Below are positions 33,703 through 41,989 of a stretch of DNA of 44,883 nucleotides, piece by piece. Within the stretch, counting starts at the first letter, position 1, and each line of letters opens with the position of its first letter. Source of the stretch: Kangiellaceae bacterium (GTDB lineage: Bacteria; Pseudomonadota; Gammaproteobacteria; Enterobacterales; Kangiellaceae); assembly GCA_016743995.1 (NCBI GenBank), contig JADGFG010000010.1, forward strand, positions 1 through 44,883, written 5' to 3'. A program made the position numbers and the translations under genes. The notes beneath the pieces were generated by a model. That model was not told where the DNA came from. It made no database searches and saw nothing but the letters and a program-made list of their open reading frames with translations.

Positions 33703-34790
33703 AAAAAATTGCTATTGTTATCGACTCGCTCACTGGCGGTGGTGCCGAAAAAGTCATGCTGACTTTAAGCCAGGCATTAATCGAGCTGGGACACTCAGTC
33801 ACGTTACTTTCATTACACGCTCACTGCGCTTATGAAATACCTGAAGGTATCGACTACCATCACCTGTTTGAAGGAAAAATATCAAAAGTTGACCGTTTTT
33901 TTCACCTAAAAAGCAGCGTCAAAAAACTGGAAAACTGGTTTACCACCTACCAGCAGCAACACGGTCAATTCGACCTGATTTTATCTAACCTGGACAAAAG
34001 TAATAACCTGCTCGCCGAAAGCCAGCTGAATAAACTATTTTTTGTGATTCACAACTCTGTTGAAGAAGAGCTCTCCAGACAAAAAAAACTGGGTCCCTTA
34101 GCCTACTGGTACCTGAAAAAATCAAAAGCTCGTCTTAGTAACAAAAGCCTTGTCACGGTTTCGAAAGGCATTGAAGAAGAGATCGTTAATAACAATCGTA
34201 TTACCCCTCGCTCCATAACGACCATCTACAACCCGTTCGACTTCAATGATATAAAAGAGCGTGCTGACCAGCAAAACTCAGATATTCCCACTGAGCCCTA
34301 TGTTATCCATGTAGGTCGACTCGCCAGACAGAAGCGTCACGATGTACTGTTTGAAGCTTTTAAAAATGTTGATAAGAAATATAAGCTGGTCCTGCTCTGT
34401 AATAAAACCAGCAAGGCAATAAAGCTCGCAAAAAAATACGGAATAGAAGACAGGCTGATTTTGCCCGGTTTTCAAACCAATCCTTACAACTGGATCAAGA
34501 ATGCAAAAGCCCTTGTGCTCAGTTCCGACTTTGAAGGTTTACCGACGGTATTAATTGAATCTCTCGCCTGTAACACGCTTTGTGTCAGTACAGCCTGCCC
34601 CCATGGACCTGATGAAATATTAACCGGTAAACTCAGTGACTTTCTGGTGCCTCGCCGCTCACCTGAGGCTCTTTCCAATGCACTGAACAAAGCCTTGAAG
34701 AGTGAACTGAAACCCACTGATGCCGAAATCTTAACAAAAATTGATGCCACGACCATCGCACGAGAATATTTGACGTTAGCGCAACCGTGA
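33699..34790 (+). CDS. Glycosyltransferase family 4 protein
   Basis: A retaining GT-B glycosyltransferase of 363 residues. The N-terminal acceptor domain begins with IDSLTGGGAEKVMLTL. The donor domain has YVIHVGRLARQKRHDVLFEA and the E-x7-E motif around SDFEGLPTVLIESLA. It probably adds a hexose to LPS core, O-antigen or capsule; the substrate cannot be read. The N-terminal GGGAEKV pattern is typical of cell-envelope glycan enzymes. It is coupled to the upstream gene by overlapping stop and start. Confidence 0.9.
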   Translation: MKKIAIVIDSLTGGGAEKVMLTLSQALIELGHSVTLLSLHAHCAYEIPEGIDYHHLFEGKISKVDRFFHLKSSVKKLENWFTTYQQQHGQFDLILSNLDKSNNLLAESQLNKLFFVIHNSVEEELSRQKKLGPLAYWYLKKSKARLSNKSLVTVSKGIEEEIVNNNRITPRSITTIYNPFDFNDIKERADQQNSDIPTEPYVIHVGRLARQKRHDVLFEAFKNVDKKYKLVLLCNKTSKAIKLAKKYGIEDRLILPGFQTNPYNWIKNAKALVLSSDFEGLPTVLIESLACNTLCVSTACPHGPDEILTGKLSDFLVPRRSPEALSNALNKALKSELKPTDAEILTKIDATTIAREYLTLAQP

Positions 34791-35107
34791 CAGTAGCGAA
34801 ATAAACGCTAAGCCTGAATATCATTAACCAGCTACACAAAAAACAAACTGATCAGCCAACCACTCAAGAATGGCGCTATTAGCGCCAATCATAGACGACC
34901 AACTTACCCATTCAGAACCCATTTTCTCGAAGCACAGAGATTAGTGTATAGTTTTATTAACAAATTATAATAATTAGCGACTAATTCCGACAGTTTAGTG
35001 AACCCGTTAAGCTAACATTCAGTTTTATCTGTTTAAACTGCTCCTCGTGCATGACAACACAGACATCAATAAATATTTTAAACTTACACAACCAGAAGGA
35101 AATTAAT
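34791..35107. promoter_or_regulatory. Intergenic region upstream of the beta-barrel gene
   Basis: 317 bp. Hairpin TGGCGCT-ATT-AGCGCCA at 34871-34887 may end the glycosyltransferase transcript. A -10-like TATAAT is at 34966-34971, with only a weak -35 (TTAGTG or AGTGTA) upstream, giving a leader of about 130 nt. No further gene seen. Confidence 0.45.
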
Positions 35108-35686
35108 ATGAAAAAGTTACTCTTATCTAGTGCTATTCTGTCAGTTCTATCATTAAACGTTGCAGCCGAAACGCCTTCATTTAACTATGCCAAACTGGGT
35201 TATACTGATAGTTCCGATTACGATATGTCCAGCGGACTGGAGCTCAAAGGTAACTTTGAACTCAGTGATAACCTCTACCTGAATGGAGAATTTACAACTT
35301 ATGACTCAATGGACGGAATTTACAAATTTACTCAGGATTTTTACACTGTAGGGTTGGGCTTTAAAACAGAAATATCCAGAGATACTGCTTTTTTTACTCA
35401 CCTGGATTACGCCAGTTTAAAAAGTAAGTTTAAACAGTCAGCCTTCGGTGGCCACTCGACAACACTTGATGGCATTCTACTGGGTGCAGGTATCAGAAGT
35501 AATGTTGCTAAAAACCTGGAGTTATCTGCCGCAGTTAATTATCTGGACCTGGAAAAAATCAAGGATAAAACCAGAGGCGAATTTACTGCAACTTATCACT
35601 TTACTGATGCATTTTCCGGTTATGCCAGTATAGAAACTGACTTTGATGACAGTGATTATGCTGCTGGTATTCAGTTTTCGTTCTAA
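35108..35686 (+). CDS. Small outer-membrane beta-barrel protein
   Basis: From the ATG at 35108, preceded by AGAAGGA at good spacing (the frame opens 57 bp earlier). The protein has 192 residues with a signal peptide MKKLLLSSAILSVLSLNVAA cleaved before ETPSF. The mature part alternates polar and aromatic/hydrophobic residues (YTVGLGFKTEI, DGILLGAGIRS, GYASIETDFDDSDYAAGIQF) and ends in Phe, the outer-membrane barrel signature, probably eight strands. No specific family is recognised, although it resembles OmpA-like/Ax21-like small barrels. It has its own terminator, so it is monocistronic. Confidence 0.8.
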   Translation: MKKLLLSSAILSVLSLNVAAETPSFNYAKLGYTDSSDYDMSSGLELKGNFELSDNLYLNGEFTTYDSMDGIYKFTQDFYTVGLGFKTEISRDTAFFTHLDYASLKSKFKQSAFGGHSTTLDGILLGAGIRSNVAKNLELSAAVNYLDLEKIKDKTRGEFTATYHFTDAFSGYASIETDFDDSDYAAGIQFSF

Positions 35687-35714
35687 ATGAAAGCTATCAA
35701 AACTGAAGAAAATT

Positions 35715-35744
35715 AAAAAAGCCTGATATTAATCAGGCTTTTTT
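35715..35744 (+). terminator. Terminator after the beta-barrel gene
   Basis: Near-symmetrical AAAAAAGCCTGAT / ATCAGGCTTTTTT hairpin with a short loop, 29 bp after the stop. The T-run follows on the plus strand; the A-run means it could also work on the other strand. Confidence 0.92.
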
Positions 35745-35921
35745 AATTCATCATTTTAGAAAAAAGGCTCGTTAAATATCACACCGTATTCTTCAACCTG
35801 CGACATTCCCCTCCTTCAGCTTGTCTATACAATTAAACTATACTCTCTGCTGAATTCATTTATAAAATATATAACCTTTGGTTATTGGCGTTTGTCAGAC
35901 AGATCTGAAATTATTACTCAT

Positions 35922-35990
35922 ATGAAAGCAAATATTTTTATCACAATCGCTTATGCCATTGGCATTCATCACCATCATCATTTGAGATGA
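35922..35990 (+). CDS. hisL: his operon leader peptide HisL
   Basis: A 22-codon reading frame (MKANIFITIAYAIGIHHHHHLR) ending in TGA at 35988-35990, with five consecutive His codons at positions 16-20 (35967-35981). It sits about 120 bp upstream of hisG and directly before an attenuator, the classic arrangement in which ribosome stalling at His codons senses charged tRNA-His. The sequence differs from the enteric leader but has the same role. The ribosome-binding site is weak. Confidence 0.9.
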   Translation: MKANIFITIAYAIGIHHHHHLR

Positions 35991-36069
35991 CGGTGCTTTT
36001 AGCTATGTGAGCAAAAATTAAATCACAAAATTCAAAGCCCCGTTTACCCAAAGTGAACGGGGCTTTTTT
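35970..36069 (+). promoter_or_regulatory. Histidine operon transcription attenuator
   Basis: Three mutually exclusive pairings are visible. A:B pairs the His-codon stretch (CACC and TCATC, 35970-35979) with GATGA and GGTG (35986-35995), one mismatch. B:C (antiterminator) pairs CGGTGCTTT (35991-35999) with AAAGCCCCG (36034-36042), 8 of 9 pairs. C:D (terminator) is a 14-bp stem AAAGCCCCGTTTAC / GTGAACGGGGCTTT (36034-36066, loop CCAAA) ending in six T's. Ribosome stalling on the His codons would cover A, free B to pair with C and allow readthrough into hisG. Confidence 0.88.
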
Positions 36070-36111
36070 AATGCCTTATAATCAATAAAGTTAGACTGAA
36101 GAGAGCGTACC

Positions 36112-36960
36112 ATGACACTAAAACTTGTATTACCCAAAGGCCGGATCAATACCAAAGTACTCAAATTACTATCAGATTGCGGAATTGATTTAATTGGCAA
36201 CGAAAGAAATTATCGCCCCAAAGTTTATGGGTTTGATCTGGAAGTCAAGCTGTTGAAAAGTCAGAATATTCCTTCTATGGTTGAACTGGGCCAACATGAT
36301 ATCGGTTTTGCCGGACTGGACTGGATTCAGGAACGTCGTTGCGATGTAAAAATTCTAAAAAACCTGGGTTATGACCCGGTTAAAATTGTAGCCTGTATCC
36401 CAGAAGACTGGGACTGGCAGGCAATGCAAAAACGTAAACTCATTGTTGCTTCAGAGTATAAAAATGTCAGTACTGACTACCTCGACAAACTGGGTGTAGA
36501 TTATCAGTTAATCCGCTCTTATGGTGCAACAGAAGTTTTCCCTCCTGAAGATGCAGATATGATTATCGATAACACTTCTACCGGCACAACAATTGTTGCC
36601 AACCGACTAAAAATTGTCGACACCGTCATGCAGAGTTCCACACAATTTATTGCGAATAAAGCAACAATGGAAGACCCGGAAAAACGCGAACAGATTGAAG
36701 ACTTACTGACTTTAATGCAAGCCGTCATTAATGGTAGAGAGCGAGTATTACTGGAAATGAACAGTTCTAACGACAAAATTAATGACATTGTTGAACTGTT
36801 ACCCTGTATGCGTTATCCAACCGTTTCAAGACTTTATCAGGACAAAGGTTTTGCCGTCAAAGCTGCGGTACTGAAAACTGAAATCAGAAGTCTTATTCCA
36901 AAATTAATTGCTGCAGGTGCTACCGATATTCTGGAAACACCCGTTCGAAAAGCACTTTAA
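36112..36960 (+). CDS. hisG: ATP phosphoribosyltransferase HisG (long form)
   Basis: First committed step of histidine synthesis: ATP plus PRPP to phosphoribosyl-ATP. At 282 residues it is the long form with its own C-terminal ACT-like regulatory domain (about 205-282, ending IPKLIAAGATDILETPVRK), so no HisZ partner is needed and feedback inhibition by histidine is expected. Conserved N-terminal LVLPKGRI and the PRPP-loop DNTSTGTTIVANRL are visible. It is the first structural gene after the attenuator, with an AGAGAG ribosome-binding site. It lies 15 bp upstream of the hisC fusion. Confidence 0.94.
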   Translation: MTLKLVLPKGRINTKVLKLLSDCGIDLIGNERNYRPKVYGFDLEVKLLKSQNIPSMVELGQHDIGFAGLDWIQERRCDVKILKNLGYDPVKIVACIPEDWDWQAMQKRKLIVASEYKNVSTDYLDKLGVDYQLIRSYGATEVFPPEDADMIIDNTSTGTTIVANRLKIVDTVMQSSTQFIANKATMEDPEKREQIEDLLTLMQAVINGRERVLLEMNSSNDKINDIVELLPCMRYPTVSRLYQDKGFAVKAAVLKTEIRSLIPKLIAAGATDILETPVRKAL

Positions 36961-36975
36961 CGGAACCGAAAAACG

Positions 36976-38634
36976 ATGCCTTCAATTCTCAAACTGGACT
37001 TTAATGAGCGTAGCGACAAAGTAACGCCATTATTAAAAAAGTATTCATACGACGAAACGCTCTGGCAATACCCGGACAGACAGCCCCTGGAACAAAAACT
37101 GGCTGAGCTTAATCAGGTGTCTGCTTCACAGGTACTCTGTACCAATGGGGGCGATGAGGCAATCATGATATTAATGCGTCTGATTAAAGAGACGTCACAA
37201 GTCATATTACCACTACCCGCATTCTCTCAATATAACTGGGGCGTAAAAAGCTGGCAACTCGATGCTCAGTTAATAACAGCCAACTCGGACCTTTCAATCG
37301 ATCTGGAGGCGACAATTAATGCGATTAGAAATACGCCCGGTTGCTATACCATTATTACCCGACCCAATAATCCAACAGGGGAATCCATCCCACTAAAATC
37401 TCTGTTAAATTTAATTGAAACGGCCAGTCAGAACAAAAGTTTTGTATTTCTTGACGAAGCTTACATTGAATTTAGTGAAGAAAAAGCGATTGCCAGTTCA
37501 CTACTGAATCAATTTGATAATCTGGTTATATTAAGAACCTTGTCCAAAGCTTACGGGCTGGCTGGCATTCGACTTGGTTACCTGTTAGGAAACGAAAGTC
37601 TGATTAAACAGTTCAAAGAACGTTGTGCGCCTTTTAATATCCCGCAACCCAGCCTGGCGATAGCCATGCAGGCTTTAACTGATGATAACCGAGATGAAGT
37701 TGTCGATTACTGCCAGCAAATAGTGGCTAACCGAAATCAACTCATTAACTGGTTAGCGACTATTAATATATCGGTACTACCCAGTCAGGCAAACTTCATC
37801 ATGCTGCAACTACCAAAACAACAAGCACAGGCGGTTCATTCTTTTCTGGCCAGAAATAATGTACTGGTGCGCGATTTCAGTACAGGAGAATTAGCGAATT
37901 GTTTACGCATTACTATTCCTGCTAACAACGACAGATTAATTCGTTTATTACAACAGGCATTGGCCCCTGATCTGATTTGTCTGGATATGGACGGCGTATT
38001 AATTGATACCAGTGGAAGTTACGATGAAACCATTAAAGCTACTGTCAGACAATTATCAGGCAAAACAGTCACACAGTCAGATATCCACCAATTAAAGGAT
38101 ACCGGCGGATTTAATAATGACTGGGTGGTATCACAACAATTACTGGAAAATTGCGGTGTAACGGTCAGCTTTGATAAAGTAGTCGCCCAGTTTCAACAAT
38201 TATATCTTGGTGAAAATAATGATGGCTTTGTCGCAAACGAGACCCCGATCATTTCTCCTTCACTGATTTCAAGCATAAAAAAATCAACAGAAACACAATT
38301 TGCCATTGTCACCGGTCGGCCCCGAAACGAAGCTGTAGCCGGACGAGATTTTCTCACGCTCAATGCATTAGCGGTTATTAGCCTTGATGATGTTGAGCAG
38401 GCCAAACCCTCTCCAGAAGGGATTAACAAACTACAATCCAGCCATTCAGAACTAAGCTGGATGTGCGGCGATAACCCCGACGATATGCAAGCAGCCGTTG
38501 CTTCAAATTCACTAGCAATTGGCATTGGAGACAGGAACAGTCAGGCGCTCTATGAAGCAGGGGCCGATATTGTTCTGGCTGACATCAACCAGCTGGAAGA
38601 CTGGCTAAAACCAATCATCAGTCAATCACTGTAA
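36976..38634 (+). CDS. hisC: HisC aminotransferase fused to a HAD-family phosphatase
   Basis: Two enzymes in one 552-residue chain. Residues 1-330 are a class I/II histidinol-phosphate aminotransferase: PLP lysine Lys191 in RTLSKAYGLAGIRLGY, RPNNPTGE (129-136), FLDEAYIEF (158-166) and the substrate-binding Arg in NCLRITIP. Residues 333-552 are a HAD hydrolase with all four motifs: Asp337 and Asp339 (DMDGVLIDT), Thr446 (VTGRPR), Lys477 (AKPSPEG) and GDNPDDM (498-504). As no other histidinol-phosphatase is encoded in the operon, the HAD part is the best candidate for HolPase, giving consecutive steps in one protein. This HAD domain resembles the small TIGR01548 subgroup that has been linked to histidine synthesis (from memory). 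It is translated between hisG and hisB, with 15-bp gaps either side. Confidence 0.9.
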   Translation: MPSILKLDFNERSDKVTPLLKKYSYDETLWQYPDRQPLEQKLAELNQVSASQVLCTNGGDEAIMILMRLIKETSQVILPLPAFSQYNWGVKSWQLDAQLITANSDLSIDLEATINAIRNTPGCYTIITRPNNPTGESIPLKSLLNLIETASQNKSFVFLDEAYIEFSEEKAIASSLLNQFDNLVILRTLSKAYGLAGIRLGYLLGNESLIKQFKERCAPFNIPQPSLAIAMQALTDDNRDEVVDYCQQIVANRNQLINWLATINISVLPSQANFIMLQLPKQQAQAVHSFLARNNVLVRDFSTGELANCLRITIPANNDRLIRLLQQALAPDLICLDMDGVLIDTSGSYDETIKATVRQLSGKTVTQSDIHQLKDTGGFNNDWVVSQQLLENCGVTVSFDKVVAQFQQLYLGENNDGFVANETPIISPSLISSIKKSTETQFAIVTGRPRNEAVAGRDFLTLNALAVISLDDVEQAKPSPEGINKLQSSHSELSWMCGDNPDDMQAAVASNSLAIGIGDRNSQALYEAGADIVLADINQLEDWLKPIISQSL

Positions 38635-38649
38635 AACTGGAAGCATAAT

Positions 38650-39222
38650 ATGACAATCAAGATAATCAGAAACACCAGAGAAACCAGTATTGAGTTGTCA
38701 CTTGATATTAAAGGGCAACAAACGATTAATATTAATACTGGCATTGGTTTTTTTGATCACATGCTGGAGCAGATTGCTTCTCATGCTCGCTGGGATCTCG
38801 ATATAAAAGTCAATGGCGATTTAGGCGTTGACGATCATCATACAGTTGAAGATATCGCTATTTGCCTGGGCGATGCACTACAGCAAAGTTGGCGAAAACT
38901 GGATTCCATGCAACGCTATGGACAAAGATTATTACCAATGGATGAAGCGCTAATTCTCTGCGCCGTAGACTTGTCCGGGCGTGGTATTTATGTGGGCGAT
39001 CTACCTTTTAGCAGAGAAAACATCGGCAACATGAGTACAGAAATGTTTGAACATTTTTTTAATACATTAGCGGCCAGCGCAGCTATCACGTTACATATTA
39101 ACCCCATGTACTTCAAAAACAATCACCACCTGGTTGAAGGGTGTTTTAAAGCAACCGCCTATGCATTAAAAGAAGCATTGTCTCCAACCACCGGAGAGAA
39201 TACAACCAAGGGCGTTTTATAG
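38650..39222 (+). CDS. hisB: Imidazoleglycerol-phosphate dehydratase HisB
   Basis: Mn-dependent dehydration of imidazoleglycerol phosphate; 190 residues, the single-domain form. The metal-binding motifs FDHMLEQIASHARWD and DDHHTVEDIAICLGDAL (about 30-76) and the later HHLVEGCFKATAYALK are present. Unlike enteric HisB it has no fused N-terminal phosphatase domain, consistent with the phosphatase being attached to HisC here. GGAAG precedes the start. Confidence 0.95.
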   Translation: MTIKIIRNTRETSIELSLDIKGQQTININTGIGFFDHMLEQIASHARWDLDIKVNGDLGVDDHHTVEDIAICLGDALQQSWRKLDSMQRYGQRLLPMDEALILCAVDLSGRGIYVGDLPFSRENIGNMSTEMFEHFFNTLAASAAITLHINPMYFKNNHHLVEGCFKATAYALKEALSPTTGENTTKGVL

Positions 39223-39269
39223 CATTCGCCCGCGAAACTGAAGTCTTTAGCAGAGCCAATAGAATTACA

Positions 39270-39848
39270 ATGAAAAAAATACTGATCATTGATACCAGAG
39301 CCGGAAACTTATTCAGTCTTAAAGCAGCAATTGACAGACTGGGATTCAATACCACAATACGTAGTACGCCAGACCACGAAAAATTCGATGGTATTGTCAT
39401 TCCAGGCCAGGGTCGATTTGGCACGGTACTCAATAACATTCGTGCTGATGGCTGGGAAGACTATTTAAACCTGGCTTACCAACAATCTATTCCAATGCTT
39501 GGCATTTGTGTTGGTATGCAGATATTTTTTGAACACAGCGACGAAGATAAAGAGAGCACTGGTTTTTGCTGGATGAAAGGAAAAGCTGAAGCATTAAATT
39601 TTCCTAAAAAACCCATGGTTGGCTGGGCTCCGTTAACAAGTGAGCAATGGCCTTCCTCTCCCGTTTATTTTGTTAACAGTTACGCTATCAGGAAAAGTGA
39701 ACATAGCATTGCGACAACCACTTACGGTGAAACCTTTTGTGCTGCGGTCAAATCAGGCAGTTTTACCGGGGTACAATTCCACCCTGAAAAGTCGAGCAAA
39801 GCGGGCAGCTCAATTATTCAGCAGGCATTATCAGGCTTGGAGAATTAA
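39270..39848 (+). CDS. hisH: Imidazole glycerol phosphate synthase glutaminase subunit HisH
   Basis: Class I glutamine amidotransferase, 192 residues, supplying ammonia to HisF. The catalytic triad is Cys80 (GICVGMQ), His171 and Glu173 (VQFHPEKSS). The N-terminal IIDTRAGN replaces the more common YGxGN, and VNSYAIR replaces the usual VHSYY-type segment, modest deviations. It lies 47 bp after hisB and 3 bp before hisF, so HisH and HisF are produced as a pair. Confidence 0.94.
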   Translation: MKKILIIDTRAGNLFSLKAAIDRLGFNTTIRSTPDHEKFDGIVIPGQGRFGTVLNNIRADGWEDYLNLAYQQSIPMLGICVGMQIFFEHSDEDKESTGFCWMKGKAEALNFPKKPMVGWAPLTSEQWPSSPVYFVNSYAIRKSEHSIATTTYGETFCAAVKSGSFTGVQFHPEKSSKAGSSIIQQALSGLEN

Positions 39849-39851
39849 TCA

Positions 39852-40667
39852 ATGAATAACATTAAACAGGAAACCACCATATCAGAAAGCACAGATAAAC
39901 ATTTAACCAGTCAGTTAATGCCAAGAGTTATTGTTTGTCTGGATGTCGATAAAGGCCGGGTCGTTAAAGGTACTAATTTTAAACAACTCAGAGATATGGG
40001 TGACCCGGTCGAGCTGGCACTGGACTATGAGGCACAAGGAGCCGATGAGCTGGTGTTTCTTGATATTTCTGCCAGTAATGAAAATAGACCAACTGCACTC
40101 AAGCTGGTCACTGATATTGCCACTCATTTATCTATTCCATTTACAGTGGGTGGTGGCTTAAAAAAACTGGATGACGTAAAAGCCTTTTTAGATGCGGGTG
40201 CCGATAAGGTTGCATTAAACACCACTGCCGTTTTACAACCAGATATCATCAATCAAACTGCACTTGCTTATGGTAGCCAATGTGTCGTTGTTGCAATTGA
40301 CGTTAACAAACAAAAAGAGCAGCTCGGTTTATACATTAACGGTGGTCGAAAACTGGTTGATAAAAATTTCTTTGAGTGGACGGATGAAGTTGCCGATAGA
40401 GGCGCTGGTGAAATATTATTAACGGCTATGCATAAAGATGGCACCGGCAGCGGTTTTGATACGGCACTCACCAGGCAAGTGAGTGAACAGATTTCCATTC
40501 AGGTGATTGCTTCTGGCGGCGCAAAAAACGAAGAACATTTTTTACAGGCTTTTCAACAAAAAGCCGATGCCTGTCTGGCGGCTGGTATGTTTCATTCCGG
40601 AGAATATAGTGTTATTCAGGTAAAAGAGTACCTGAAAGCTCAAGGCTTAAATATCCGTCTGAGCTAA
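39852..40667 (+). CDS. hisF: Imidazole glycerol phosphate synthase cyclase subunit HisF
   Basis: A TIM-barrel cyclase making imidazoleglycerol phosphate and AICAR from PRFAR and ammonia. It has 271 residues. The catalytic aspartates are in VIVCLDVDKGRVVKG and VVAIDVNKQ. There is a 22-residue N-terminal extension before MPRVIVCLDVD; the upstream ATG is preferred because it has a GGAGA ribosome-binding site just inside hisH's end, whereas the internal ATG has none. MHKDGTGSG replaces the usual MDRDG form. The AICAR by-product can be recycled by PurH, also in this window. Confidence 0.94.
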   Translation: MNNIKQETTISESTDKHLTSQLMPRVIVCLDVDKGRVVKGTNFKQLRDMGDPVELALDYEAQGADELVFLDISASNENRPTALKLVTDIATHLSIPFTVGGGLKKLDDVKAFLDAGADKVALNTTAVLQPDIINQTALAYGSQCVVVAIDVNKQKEQLGLYINGGRKLVDKNFFEWTDEVADRGAGEILLTAMHKDGTGSGFDTALTRQVSEQISIQVIASGGAKNEEHFLQAFQQKADACLAAGMFHSGEYSVIQVKEYLKAQGLNIRLS

Positions 40668-40753
40668 AGCTCAATTTGAAGCGGTAAACCAGAGCGGTCA
40701 GACAAACCATAAAAGTTCAATGGGTTGAAGCCCAGATTAATACAGGAAAGATA

Positions 40754-41989
40754 ATGTTAATACCATCAATTGATTTAATGAATGGCAAAGCGGTACAGCT
40801 TAAACAGGGCAAAGAAAAAGTTCTGGAAAGAGAGGACGTTTTTGATTTGCTCGAAGAGTTTTCCCTTTATGGCGAAGTCGCCATTATCGACCTCGATGCT
40901 GCTCTTGGCCAGGGTGACAATAAAGAACTCATTAAAAAGATGCTCAGGAAAAAGCCTTGTCGAGTCGGCGGTGGAATTCGTGATTTAGATACCGCAAAAG
41001 AATATATTAAGGCCGGTGCCAGTAAAATAATTATTGGTACGCAATGTCGTAGCGACTGGGTAAAAAAGCTTTCACGAGAAACGCTCATTTTTGCTATCGA
41101 TGCCAAAGGTGATTACTGGTCTACTCAGGGTTGGCAAACGACCGAAGGAGAAAAAGTACTCGACTTAATTCCGGAACTTTCTCAAAACTGTAGCGAATTT
41201 TTGTACACTCAGGTTGAAAAAGAAGGGTTACTGCAAGGCATAGACAAACCAAGAATAGAACAGGTTATCAAGGCTTCAAGCGTTCCCGTGACAATCGCAG
41301 GCGGAATTACAGAGCTATCCGATATCGACTGGTTTACAGCGCTTGGCGCCAATGGTCAGATAGGCATGTCAATTTATACCGGTAAGCTGGATTTAGTCGA
41401 ATGCTTTTTAACCCAGGTCGATTTCGATAAAGCAGAGCTATTGCCGACCATCGTACAAGATGCAGATACCGATAAAGTGCTTATGCTTGCCTATTCGAAC
41501 AAAGAGTCACTTTCTCAGGCATTGGCGGCCAGGAAAGGTATTTACTGGAGCCGCAGTCGCAATCAGCTCTGGCAAAAAGGACTCACTAGTGGCAATCAGC
41601 AGCAACTGGTTCAGGCCGATATCGACTGTGATGGTGATACCATTTTATTCCGTGTTAAGCAGGTTAATCATGCTTGTCACTTTGAACGTTATAGTTGCTT
41701 TGCTTCGCAAAAACGTCCATTTAACCTCAATACACTGACGGACTTACTAGCACGACGAAAAACAGAACTACCTGAAAACTCTTTTTCTACACTATTGTTT
41801 CAATCGGCTGAATTCAGAGCAGAAAAAATTCTGGAAGAGGCCAACGAACTCATCGAAGCCGAAAAGTTTGACGATGTTCGCTGGGAGGCTGCCGATCTGA
41901 TATTTTTTGCTCTGGTCGATGCACTCGCCAAAGGAGTTAATATCGATGATATCAACGATGAACTCAGGAGCCGATTTAATGATAATTAA
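40754..41989 (+). CDS. HisA-HisI-HisE triple-fusion enzyme
   Basis: One 411-residue protein combining three histidine-pathway steps. Residues 1-220 are a HisA TIM-barrel isomerase: LIPSIDLMNGKAVQL with Asp7, Asp116 in FAIDAKG, CRVGGGIRD and VTIAGGI. The position usually Asp in the RDGT segment is Glu157 here (VEKEGLLQGID). Residues 227-318 are HisI phosphoribosyl-AMP cyclohydrolase, with DADTDKVLMLAY, IYWSRSRNQLW, DCDGD (291-295), CH (308-309) and Cys315; KGETSG is KGLTSG here. Residues 325-411 are HisE phosphoribosyl-ATP pyrophosphatase, with EEANELIEAE and WEAADLIFFALVDALAKG. The order of domains is A-I-E whereas the order of reactions is E-I-A. It has an AGGAAAG ribosome-binding site. Its end overlaps the start of hisD. 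Confidence 0.92.
   Translation: MLIPSIDLMNGKAVQLKQGKEKVLEREDVFDLLEEFSLYGEVAIIDLDAALGQGDNKELIKKMLRKKPCRVGGGIRDLDTAKEYIKAGASKIIIGTQCRSDWVKKLSRETLIFAIDAKGDYWSTQGWQTTEGEKVLDLIPELSQNCSEFLYTQVEKEGLLQGIDKPRIEQVIKASSVPVTIAGGITELSDIDWFTALGANGQIGMSIYTGKLDLVECFLTQVDFDKAELLPTIVQDADTDKVLMLAYSNKESLSQALAARKGIYWSRSRNQLWQKGLTSGNQQQLVQADIDCDGDTILFRVKQVNHACHFERYSCFASQKRPFNLNTLTDLLARRKTELPENSFSTLLFQSAEFRAEKILEEANELIEAEKFDDVRWEAADLIFFALVDALAKGVNIDDINDELRSRFNDN

Noticed and set aside
35821..35844. Promoter for the his operon (TTGTCT ... TATACT)
   Set aside because: The spacer would be only 12 bp; no better -35 was found, so no promoter is claimed for hisL.
39918..40667. Shorter HisF starting at the internal ATG
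   Set aside because: It would match the family start better, but there is no ribosome-binding site, while the upstream ATG at 39852 has GGAGA at suitable spacing.
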